A DNA stretch of 12,648 bases from JBDSEG01 sp039920165 (lineage in GTDB: Bacteria > Pseudomonadota > Gammaproteobacteria > Burkholderiales > Burkholderiaceae_C). Every line of letters begins with the position of its first letter. The stretch's first letter is position 1. Of the stretch, positions 1-6,124 are shown piece by piece. The stretch spans positions 1 to 12,648 of the forward strand of contig JBDSEG010000071.1 in the NCBI GenBank assembly GCA_039920165.1, written 5' to 3'. Under the pieces are notes generated by a model. It made no database searches and was not told the DNA's origin. It saw only the letters and a list, made by a program, of their open reading frames with translations. Position numbers and translations under genes: made by a program.

Positions 1-11
1 ATTCGATTCAT
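1..11 (-). CDS. Possible 5' end of a gene running off the left edge
   Basis: On the minus strand an ATG at 11-9 is followed by two codons (Asn, Arg) before the window ends. It is preceded by a CGGAG ribosome-binding-site-like sequence at 20-24 with 8 bases of spacing, within an AT-richer leader (about 20-35) that stands out from the surrounding GC-rich DNA. This is what a gene start looks like, but only three codons are visible, so nothing can be said about the product. It would lie downstream of the doxX gene on the same strand, with about 270 bp between. The alternative is a chance ATG. Confidence is low. Confidence 0.25.
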
Positions 12-280
12 GATGACTTCTCCGTTAAATAATCGTCGTGGTCGACGCGTGGCCACATCCAGTAGACGAGTCAGCTGGGCCGAGGCTTACACCGCAGCGG
101 CTCGAATCCGTAGGTGAGCACGCCGAACCGATGACGGCCGATCGCGCGCGGTCCTGAGTCGGTAGCAGGAGGCCGGAGTGTCCGGCGTCCCGATTCACGG
201 AGGATTGGCTTCGACGGTGAACTGCAAGGCCTTACCGCCGACGAATTCGAGCGTCGGTCAGCCATCGCCGGACGCGCGCT
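12..280. other. Intergenic region downstream of the bufferin operon
   Basis: No convincing gene is seen here. A 6-bp perfect stem with a 3-base loop (GCCGGA-GTG-TCCGGC, 172-186) could be a weak hairpin after the doxX gene. It has no T-tract on either strand, so it is not a convincing intrinsic terminator. A short minus-strand reading frame of 64 codons (71-265) has no recognisable features. The first 40 bases are AT-richer and may be the leader of a gene starting at base 11. Confidence 0.4.
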
Positions 281-844
281 TCAGCCACTTGTGTCGATGT
301 TCGAACGATCCATCTGGCGTCTCGCCAGCACGTGGTCGATCGATAGCACGCCCGGTCCGCGCGCCATCAGATACAGCAACAGGGCCGCCCAGGTGCCGTG
401 CGTGGCATAGGCATCCGGATAGACGAAGACCTGGATCACCAGCGTCATGCCAAGCAGGGCCAAGGCCGAGAAGCGTGTGGCAAGGCCGAACAGCAGCAGC
501 AGCGGGAACAGGTGCTCAGCGAATGCCGCCATCGGTGCGGCCAGTTCGGGCGGCACGAAGGGCAGCTTGTATTCGTCCCGGAACAGGCTCAGCGCCGAAT
601 CCGACAGGCGCGGCCAGCCCAGCACGAAGTCGCCGCTGACGAAGTTGAGCACCAGCCCCTGGACCTTGGTCTGACCGGAGTTCCAGAACACCGCAGCGAT
701 CGAGAAGCGCGCCAGCAACGCGATCAGGCTGTTCGGGATGCGTTCGAACGAGCGAACCAGCGCGGTGACCATTCCCGCCAGACCCTCGGTGCGGGACGTG
801 GGGCCGGATGCGCCGCTCGCGGCGCGCGATGCCGTTGTGTTCAT
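281..844 (-). CDS. DoxX family membrane protein (BufD-like, last gene of bufferin operon)
   Basis: This 187-residue protein has DoxX-family character. After a roughly 35-residue polar N-terminus there is a first hydrophobic helix around 40-58 (LIALLARFSIAAVFW) followed by NSGQTKVQG, which resembles the start of DoxX proteins. Two further helices, at about 102-143, contain the conserved stretch AEHLFPLLLLFGLATRFSA. A fourth lies around 148-160. DoxX proteins are small inner-membrane proteins of poorly defined redox role, and one closes many bufA-bufB-bufC operons. The ATG at 844 overlaps the bufC stop codon by 4 bp (ATGA), so it is probably translationally coupled to bufC and co-transcribed. 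Its job in bufferin biology is not established. It may help redox balance or peptide maturation at the membrane (inference). Confidence 0.9.
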   Translation of the reverse strand: MNTTASRAASGASGPTSRTEGLAGMVTALVRSFERIPNSLIALLARFSIAAVFWNSGQTKVQGLVLNFVSGDFVLGWPRLSDSALSLFRDEYKLPFVPPELAAPMAAFAEHLFPLLLLFGLATRFSALALLGMTLVIQVFVYPDAYATHGTWAALLLYLMARGPGVLSIDHVLARRQMDRSNIDTSG

Positions 845-1614
845 CGGGGAAGACTCCCGGGGAATTGGACCGAGGCCAGCGCGCCATGCCGCATGAGGAG
901 CGCCAGCACGTTGGGCAGGTCGAATTCGGCGGCCTCACCCGCGGCCCGTTCCGAAGCATCCGCAAGGCCCGCACCGCTCTTCAGGGCGACGACGAAACGG
1001 GCGGCCCCCGGCGGAAGGCGAACGACGAGCACGTCCAGGCCGGGACGGACCACCAGCGCGGATTCCGGCAGAGCGGGATCGACGCCCGACAGGTCACCCT
1101 CGCCCTGGTGCGCGGCCCACAACGAGACGATCGCGTGCTCGGACACCACCACCGACGTCGAGGGATGGCAGACCAGTTGCAGCGCGCCGAGGTCTTGCCC
1201 GCAGGACAACGCCTCGCCGAGCATCTCGGCCGTCAGAGGCTCGGCGTCGGCCGCGTGATAGGCCAGCACGCGGGCGCGCTCCAGCCGGGCGACATCGGCC
1301 AGATAGGGAACACCGCGGGCCGGCGCGAAACCATCGACGAAATCCGCGAATTCGGCGCCATAGTGCGCCAGCACGCGCGAACGCGGCGGGTGCTGGCGCA
1401 CGAACACGCCAGCCATCGCGCGGAAGAACGCTTCGCCCACCAATACCTGTACGACCGGGAAGGTGTCGGCCACGGCATCGATCAGCGAACTGACGACGTT
1501 GTTGCGATAGACCGCCAGACGAGCGCTCGGGTCCGAGCCATTCCACGCCCGCAGGCCGGCAGGACATGGCAGGTCCGGCGCCAGCAGGGCCGCTGCAAAT
1601 CCCGCTTGAGTCAC
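841..1614 (-). CDS. bufC: BufC, DUF2063 (HvfC/BufC) partner protein of the MNIO
   Basis: The protein has 257 residues, initiated with GTG at 1614. I chose this start because the GTG overlaps the bufB stop TGA in a 4-bp GTGA arrangement and the family's usual N-terminus begins here. The N-terminal half carries the DUF2063 signature: a GLRAWNGSDP segment, the AVYRNNVVSSLIDAVADTFP helix, VGEAFFRAMA and VRQHPPRS, then LPYLADVARLERAR-type sequence (here VPYLADVARLERAR). The C-terminal half is a more variable domain. In the family this protein partners the iron oxidase encoded next door and is thought to recognise the precursor peptide. The older name, 'putative DNA-binding domain', comes from fold prediction and should not be taken as a function. 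Its stop overlaps the doxX start by 4 bp. Confidence 0.93.
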   Translation of the reverse strand: MTQAGFAAALLAPDLPCPAGLRAWNGSDPSARLAVYRNNVVSSLIDAVADTFPVVQVLVGEAFFRAMAGVFVRQHPPRSRVLAHYGAEFADFVDGFAPARGVPYLADVARLERARVLAYHAADAEPLTAEMLGEALSCGQDLGALQLVCHPSTSVVVSEHAIVSLWAAHQGEGDLSGVDPALPESALVVRPGLDVLVVRLPPGAARFVVALKSGAGLADASERAAGEAAEFDLPNVLALLMRHGALASVQFPGSLPR

Positions 1615-2552
1615 GAGCAGTCCCCGTCGATGGTGCAGCGCTGCGGCTCGGTCGGTGCAGGCATCAGGTCTTCGGCGCGCCGGGCTTCGGCGAGCAGCGC
1701 CGCCAGGCTGGGCACATCGTTGTCGCGTTCGAGCAGGGTCGGCGTCGGGCCCAGGCGAGCCAGCACGGCGGCATACAAGCCCCAAACGATCTCATCGACC
1801 GGCGTTCCGTGGCTGTCGATGAGCAGCGGCGCGCCGGCGGCGTCGCGGTCGATGGCAAAGCCCGCCAAGTGGATCTCGCCAACGGCGTCCAGCGGCAGGC
1901 CGTCGATATAGGCCAGTGCATCGCGGCCGTGGTTCACGCAAGAGACATGAACGTTGTTCACGTCCAGCAGCAAGCCGCAGCCGGTGCGGCGGATCACCTC
2001 GCTCAAAAAAGCCGCCTCGGCCATCGTCGACTTTTCGAATTCGACATAGGTCGACGGGTTCTCGAGCAGCATCTGCCGTTGCAGGCGCTCTTGCACCCGG
2101 TCCACGTGATCGCAGACGCGGTCCACCGTGGCGCGGTCATAGGGCACCGGCAGCAGGTCGTTGAAGAACATCTCGCCATGGCTGGACCAGGCCAGGTGCT
2201 CGGAAAACGACGCCGGCGCGTAGCGCCTGATCAGCGCGTCGAGCCGGTCGAGGTGGGCTTCGTCGAGCGTGCCTTCGGCGCCGATCGACAGGCCAACCCC
2301 GTGCAGAGACAGCGGGTAGTGCTCGCGGATGCGGCCCAGGAAGTGGTGGAAGGGCCCGCCGTCGACCATATAGTTCTCGGCGTGCACTTCGAAGAAGCCG
2401 ATTGCCGGGCGCGTTTCCAGCACGTCCCGGAAATGCTCCGGCTTGAGGCCCACGCCCGCACGTGCAGGCAACCGGGAGCCCGTGCGAGCCTGCGGCACCG
2501 GAGGCCCGACACGATTCGCGCGCGGGCCGGAGAGTGTGCTCAGGGTCGACAC
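1611..2552 (-). CDS. bufB: BufB, DUF692 multinuclear non-heme iron oxidase (MNIO)
   Basis: This is a DUF692 TIM-barrel enzyme of the MNIO family, which modifies cysteines of ribosomally made peptides in the cytoplasm. From the GTG at 2552 it has 313 residues. Conserved family segments are HAENYM (57-62), LHGVGLSIG (83-91), SEHLAW (117-122), LENPSTY (163-169), LLLDVNNVHVS (194-204), EIHLAG (226-231), DSHGTPV (246-252) and LLERD (273-277). The His, Glu, Asn and Asp residues in these include the expected iron ligands. The start is uncertain. No good Shine-Dalgarno precedes the GTG at 2552 or a second GTG at 2498 (295 residues), and an ATG at 2639 would overlap bufA. The family domain begins near residue 30 here, so any of these retains it. 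The gene lies just downstream of its likely substrate gene bufA and overlaps bufC by 4 bp. Confidence 0.92.
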   Translation of the reverse strand: MSTLSTLSGPRANRVGPPVPQARTGSRLPARAGVGLKPEHFRDVLETRPAIGFFEVHAENYMVDGGPFHHFLGRIREHYPLSLHGVGLSIGAEGTLDEAHLDRLDALIRRYAPASFSEHLAWSSHGEMFFNDLLPVPYDRATVDRVCDHVDRVQERLQRQMLLENPSTYVEFEKSTMAEAAFLSEVIRRTGCGLLLDVNNVHVSCVNHGRDALAYIDGLPLDAVGEIHLAGFAIDRDAAGAPLLIDSHGTPVDEIVWGLYAAVLARLGPTPTLLERDNDVPSLAALLAEARRAEDLMPAPTEPQRCTIDGDCS

Positions 2553-2601
2553 AGTGCGGTTGGGCCATTGGTGATCAAGAGGCGCTGAATGCGCCTTGGG
2601 A

Positions 2602-2898
2602 TCAAGCCTTCTTTTCCTTGAACTCGGCCATCTGGCCATGCCCCGTCGGCGAGGTCTTGGACTCGGTCTTCTCGCAGGTTCCCTTCGGCACGAGCGACCA
2701 TGCGTTGCCTTGATAGTCGACCTTGGACGTGCCCGCGCAGGTGGTGCCCGCTCCGGCCTTGCAATCGTTCTTGCCCTTCAGCGCCACGCCGAAGCACTTG
2801 TCCTTGTCGGCCATCTGGGCAGCGGCGGGAAGTGCGGTGAAGGCAGCACCGAGCGCGAGCGCCAGGGCAACGGCGGGAAGGTGGGAGGCTTGGTTCAT
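2602..2898 (-). CDS. bufA: BufA, DUF2282 bufferin precursor peptide (four cysteines, secreted)
   Basis: This 98-residue precursor has an Ala/Leu-rich signal peptide (about 1-27, ending LPAAA) and a small mature part with exactly four cysteines at 35, 46, 54 and 75. The spacing and flanks, KCFGVALKGKNDC, TTCAGTS, DYQGNAW and LVPKGTC, are typical of the DUF2282/BufA1 family. A Lys/Glu-rich tail follows. The ATG at 2898 has a GGAG at 2905-2908 with 6-base spacing, which favours it over an upstream in-frame ATG at 2940. In Caulobacter, related peptides have cysteines converted to thiooxazoles by the BufB/BufC pair and bind copper in the periplasm. The same role is inferred here from family and operon. 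No experimental copper link can be read from the sequence. Confidence 0.92.
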   Translation of the reverse strand: MNQASHLPAVALALALGAAFTALPAAAQMADKDKCFGVALKGKNDCKAGAGTTCAGTSKVDYQGNAWSLVPKGTCEKTESKTSPTGHGQMAEFKEKKA

Positions 2899-2904
2899 TT
2901 GGAT

Positions 2905-2908
2905 CTCC
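2905..2908 (-). promoter_or_regulatory. Ribosome binding site of bufA
   Basis: GGAG on the minus strand lies 6 bases before the ATG at 2898. It decides this start over the in-frame ATG at 2940, which has no comparable site and would place charged residues before the signal peptide. Confidence 0.7.
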
Positions 2909-2996
2909 ATCAGTGAACGGTATGACAACGTGTGCGGCATGCGCCGCGGTGGCGGAAGAAATTCGAGAAATCGGCTGATCTCGGCCTTCCTGCTGT

Positions 2997-3026
2997 TTAG
3001 ACGGGACGAGGCCCCAAAACCTTACA
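2997..3026 (-). promoter_or_regulatory. Putative ECF-sigma promoter of the bufferin operon
   Basis: On the minus strand TGTAAGG (3026-3020) is followed after 16 bases by CGTCTAA (3003-2997). This is the -35/-10 architecture of many ECF sigma-factor promoters (a GTAA-containing -35 with a CGTC-like -10). Transcription would start near 2990, leaving a leader of about 90 bases before the bufA ATG. Operons of this type are controlled by ECF sigma/anti-sigma pairs in several proteobacteria. Here no such pair is in the window, so the regulator must lie elsewhere. The assignment rests on pattern and position only. Confidence 0.55.
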
Positions 3027-3180
3027 GCCGTCGACCGGTTTTTCTCGGCAGGACGGATGGCCGTGCTGCGCGTCGTATCCGAGCACCTGGGCATCATCGT
3101 GCTCGCGGGGCTGGCCGCACACACGACGAGGCACGATGCCGGATGACACCCTGCATGGCGCCGGCAACGTCTATGCCGCG
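3027..3180. other. Non-coding stretch between the two divergent promoters
   Basis: These bases separate the bufferin promoter (minus strand) from the cupin-gene promoter (plus strand). A 29-codon plus-strand frame at 3057-3146 (beginning MAVLRVVSEHLG) has an AGGA a few bases upstream, but no further support. I see no RNA gene or clear repeat here. Confidence 0.4.
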
Positions 3181-3209
3181 TTGACTTCGAACGGCGGCAT
3201 CTCTAAAGT
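3181..3209 (+). promoter_or_regulatory. Putative sigma70 promoter of the cupin-eutA-like operon
   Basis: TTGACT (3181-3186, five of six consensus bases) is followed after exactly 17 bases by TAAAGT (3204-3209, four of six). Transcription would begin near 3216, leaving a leader of about 77 bases before the ATG at 3293. The predicted -10 and start lie inside a set of short inverted and direct repeats, as expected for a repressed or inducible promoter. Confidence 0.5.
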
Positions 3210-3236
3210 CCGCCGTATCGCTATACGGACCGCCGT
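3191..3236. promoter_or_regulatory. Putative operator: nested inverted and direct repeats over the promoter
   Basis: Several exact repeats overlap here. ACGGCGG (3191-3197) and CCGCCGT (3210-3216) are perfect 7-bp inverted arms around the -10. CCGCCGT recurs at 3230-3236, 20 bp on, which puts it about two helical turns away on the same face. CCGTAT (3213-3218) and ATACGG (3223-3228) form a perfect 6-bp inverted repeat with a 4-base spacer across the predicted transcription start. Such symmetry suggests a dimeric regulator, possibly of IclR or GntR type, but no regulator gene is in the window and the family cannot be decided from the site. Confidence 0.5.
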
Positions 3237-3292
3237 TCCTTATGTAAGAACATGGGCGCAGGCGCGAGCAACCACCCATTGAAGGAATCCGA

Positions 3293-4507
3293 ATGACAAG
3301 CAACGGCGGCGGCAATTCCTCGACGGATGAAACGGCCCCAGTCAAGAATGCCAGCGTCCTGGTCGATCCTTACCGCGACTGGTCCGAGGGGGAAGGGATA
3401 CCGATCCACCTCGACTTCGGCCACAACCTGCTCGAACTCGAGACCGGCCCGTGGGACCGCTACGACGCGAGCGGCTGCTTCGCGCACACCCACGGCGCGG
3501 GCGACTTCATGGCGAACTATGTGCTCGAGGTCGCGCCGGGCGCCAAGACCCGCCCGGTCAGGCATCTGTACGAAATCTTCTGCTATGTGCTGGCCGGCCA
3601 CGGCTCGACCCGGGTGTGGTTGCCGGGCGGCGAGGTCCGCACCTTCGAGTGGGGGCCGAAGGCGATGTTCGCGATTCCGCTGAACTGCCGCTACCAGATC
3701 TTCAATGCCGCCGGAGCCCGCCCGCTGCGCATCTCGTGCACGAACAACGCGCCGATCACGATCAACCTGTATCACAACCTCGACTTCGTATTCGAAAACC
3801 CGTTCGAGTTTCCCGAGCGGGCCGGGCATTCAAAGCACTTTGATGGCGAGGGCGACCACAGCACCTGGATCGCGGCCCAGACGATCAAGCGCAACCTCTG
3901 GGAAACCAATTTCGTCCATGACCTGTCGAGCTTCAAGCTGTACGAGTTCGAAGAGCGCGGCAAGGGCTCGACCAATGTGAGCTTCATCCTCGCCGACGGA
4001 ACCATGCATTCGCACGTCTCGCAGATTCCCAAAGGCCGCTACAAGAAGGCGCATCGCCACGCGGCCGGCACCCATGTACATGCGGTCGACGGGGTCGGCT
4101 ATTCGCTGCTGTGGTACGACGGCGATTCGGAGTTCAAGGAATTCCCGTGGCAACACGGCTTCATGTACACCCCGCCGTTCTGGATGTTCCATCAGCATTT
4201 CAATACCGGCCCGGCGCCGGCGCGCTACCTCGCCTGCAGCCTCGGCAGCCGGCGCTACCCGTTCATTTCGCTGCGCCGCAAGAGCTCGGAAGGCGCCGGT
4301 TCGATCTCGATCTCGCAAGGCGGACGCCAGATCGAATACGAGGACCAGGATCCGCGCGTGCACCGCAAGTGGCTGGACGCGCTGCGCGATTCGGGTGTGT
4401 CGTCCGAGATGGGCGAGACCTTCGACGAGCCCGCGATCCTCGCCCTGCCCGACGATGCGCTGCAGGGCGTGATCCACACACCGCGATCGATCGGTCCCGC
4501 TGTCTAG
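3293..4507 (+). CDS. Two-domain cupin protein (bicupin), neighbour of EutA-like gene
   Basis: The protein has 404 residues. The ATG is preceded by AAGGA about 7 bases upstream. There are two cupin barrels. The first is at about 75-150: VRHLYEIFCYVLAGHGS, then PKAMFAIPLNCRYQIFNAAG. The second is at about 235-315: AHRHAAGTHVHAVDGVGYS, then TPPFWMFHQHFNTG. The second barrel has a plausible metal site (H254, H256 and H300 in an H-x3-N motif). The first has only H91 and E94 and may not bind metal. There is no signal peptide, so it should be cytoplasmic. The layout resembles gentisate dioxygenase-like bicupins in outline but the sequence is not clearly that enzyme. Relatives near eutA genes are sometimes labelled 'ethanolamine ammonia-lyase activating protein', a label I would not rely on. 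The gene ends 12 bases before the EutA-like gene and is probably co-transcribed with it. Confidence 0.88.
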   Translation: MTSNGGGNSSTDETAPVKNASVLVDPYRDWSEGEGIPIHLDFGHNLLELETGPWDRYDASGCFAHTHGAGDFMANYVLEVAPGAKTRPVRHLYEIFCYVLAGHGSTRVWLPGGEVRTFEWGPKAMFAIPLNCRYQIFNAAGARPLRISCTNNAPITINLYHNLDFVFENPFEFPERAGHSKHFDGEGDHSTWIAAQTIKRNLWETNFVHDLSSFKLYEFEERGKGSTNVSFILADGTMHSHVSQIPKGRYKKAHRHAAGTHVHAVDGVGYSLLWYDGDSEFKEFPWQHGFMYTPPFWMFHQHFNTGPAPARYLACSLGSRRYPFISLRRKSSEGAGSISISQGGRQIEYEDQDPRVHRKWLDALRDSGVSSEMGETFDEPAILALPDDALQGVIHTPRSIGPAV

Positions 4508-4519
4508 CGCCGGTTGAGC

Positions 4520-6055
4520 ATGGGTCACGATATCGACTTCGAGCACGAACACGATCGTGGGAACGCGGCCGAGCACGCGGCCATCGCGCAGCTGATCTGG
4601 GAGCAGGAGACGATCGAGCTGCGCACCGTCGGCATCGATATCGGCACCTCGACTTCGCACCTGCTGTTCGCCCGCGTCACGCTCAAGCGCCTGGCGCAGG
4701 ACCTGTCGAGCCGCTTCGTCGTGATCGACCGCCGGGTGCTCTGGCGTTCCGAGATCGTCCTCACGCCCTTCCTCCCCGACGGCACGATCGACGCCCACGC
4801 GCTGGGGCACTTCATTGCGCACGCGTACCACGACGCCGGCCTCACCCGCCGCGATATCGACTGCGGCGCGGTGATCCTGACCGGCGAGGCGATCAAGCAG
4901 AAGAATGCGCGCGCGATCGACGAGATCTTCGCAGCCGAATCCGGCAAGTTCGTCTGCGCGACCGCCGGCCACAAGCTCGAATGCATCCTGGCGGCGCACG
5001 GTTCGGGCGCGACCGATCTGTCGCTGCGCCGCGGCGCCTGCGGCCTGCACGTCGATGTGGGCGGCGGAACGACCAAGCTGGCCATGATCGACCGCGGCAG
5101 GATCGTCGGTGTCGCCGCCTTCGCGGTCGGCGGCCGCGCGCTGGCGCGCGACGCGAGCGGCGCGTGGACCCGGATCGACGAGTCGGCGCGGGTCGCGGCC
5201 CGCCACCTCGGGCTCGCCGCGGTTCCCGCCACCTTCGCCGATGCGGCCGTCCGCGCGGCGCTGGCCGAGCGGCTGGCAACGATCGTCGTCGACCAGATCA
5301 TCGGCAACACTCTCGACGAACTCGGCCAGGCGCTCCAATTGACCGAGCCGCTCGCCCGCAGTATCGAGCCGAGCTTCGTCACGTTTTCGGGCGGCGTCGC
5401 CGAGTACATCTATCGGCACGAAAGCGCGGACCATGGCGATATCGCGCAGCTGCTTGCCGATGCGATCGTCAGGCAGGTCGTCGCCCGGGTCGCCATTCCC
5501 GTGGTCGAACCGATGGAGCGGATCCGCGCGACGGTGATCGGCGCATCGCAGTTCACGGTGCAGGTCAGCGGCAAGACCATCTACGTGCCCGACAAGACTG
5601 TCCTGCCGGTTCGCAACGTGCCGGTGGTCGAACTCGGGCTGAGCCTGGCCGGCGAGATCGACATCGACGGCATCGTCGACGCCTTCGCCCGCCGCGCCGA
5701 CCTTCGGGGCGTGGCACCGCTCGCTCGCCTGGCACTCGCCTTCGCCTGGGACGGCGAGCCCGATCACGCGCGGCTGCTGGCGATGGCCAGCGCCATCGTT
5801 CGCTTCGCCGCGCCAGGCGGCCGCCGCGACGAAACCTTGTTTCTCATGATCGACGGCGATATCGGCGCGTCGCTCGGCCGCATCCTGCACGACGAGTTGC
5901 GGCTCGACGCGAAGATCGTCTCGATTGATTCGATCAAGGTGCGCGAACTCGATTTCGTCGATATCGGCGAGTGGCTCGATCCCCCGGGCGTCTTGCCTGT
6001 CGTCGTCAAGTCGCTGCTCTTTCACGTCGAACCGCCGGACGGTGCGCCGGGGTAA
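4520..6055 (+). CDS. EutA-like ATPase, ethanolamine ammonia-lyase reactivating-factor family
   Basis: The protein has 511 residues from the ATG at 4520. A TTG at 4514 would add two residues, and neither start has a strong ribosome-binding site. It has the actin/Hsp70-like ASKHA fold signatures: phosphate-1 loop VGIDIGTSTSH (37-47), phosphate-2 loop VDVGGGTTK (178-186), an adenosine-type FSGGVAEYIY (289-298), and the EutA-typical VIGASQFTVQVSGKTIYVP further on. E. coli EutA is somewhat shorter (467 residues). This one has an extra His/Asp/Glu-rich N-terminus and a roughly 110-residue C-terminal part. EutA uses ATP to exchange damaged cobalamin on ethanolamine ammonia-lyase. No eutB or eutC is in the window, so the client is unknown, and I withhold the symbol eutA. 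Confidence 0.88.
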   Translation: MGHDIDFEHEHDRGNAAEHAAIAQLIWEQETIELRTVGIDIGTSTSHLLFARVTLKRLAQDLSSRFVVIDRRVLWRSEIVLTPFLPDGTIDAHALGHFIAHAYHDAGLTRRDIDCGAVILTGEAIKQKNARAIDEIFAAESGKFVCATAGHKLECILAAHGSGATDLSLRRGACGLHVDVGGGTTKLAMIDRGRIVGVAAFAVGGRALARDASGAWTRIDESARVAARHLGLAAVPATFADAAVRAALAERLATIVVDQIIGNTLDELGQALQLTEPLARSIEPSFVTFSGGVAEYIYRHESADHGDIAQLLADAIVRQVVARVAIPVVEPMERIRATVIGASQFTVQVSGKTIYVPDKTVLPVRNVPVVELGLSLAGEIDIDGIVDAFARRADLRGVAPLARLALAFAWDGEPDHARLLAMASAIVRFAAPGGRRDETLFLMIDGDIGASLGRILHDELRLDAKIVSIDSIKVRELDFVDIGEWLDPPGVLPVVVKSLLFHVEPPDGAPG

Positions 6056-6124
6056 TTTCGTCGTCGGCGCCGCCGCTGATACCCTCGCGCCATCGGGCGT
6101 GGCCGGCGCTCGGCAGGAGACCTT

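Noticed and set aside
172..186. GCCGGA-GTG-TCCGGC hairpin as a terminator for the bufferin operon
   Set aside because: There is no T-tract on either strand and the stem is only 6 bp, so evidence for termination is weak.
195..257. Minus-strand fragment reading PTLEFVGGKALQFTVEANPP before a stop, like the C-terminus of a decayed gene
   Set aside because: It is only 20 codons, bounded by stops and out of frame with the upstream doxX gene. I could not assign it to any family.
3057..3146. 29-codon plus-strand frame with an AGGA upstream, starting MAVLRVV
   Set aside because: It is too short, without a recognisable family, and lies in a region better explained as space between two divergent promoters.
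3293..4507. Gentisate 1,2-dioxygenase as the identity of the bicupin
   Set aside because: The two-barrel layout fits, but the first-barrel motif and flanking sequence do not match that family as I know it. The EutA-like neighbour also argues for a different group.
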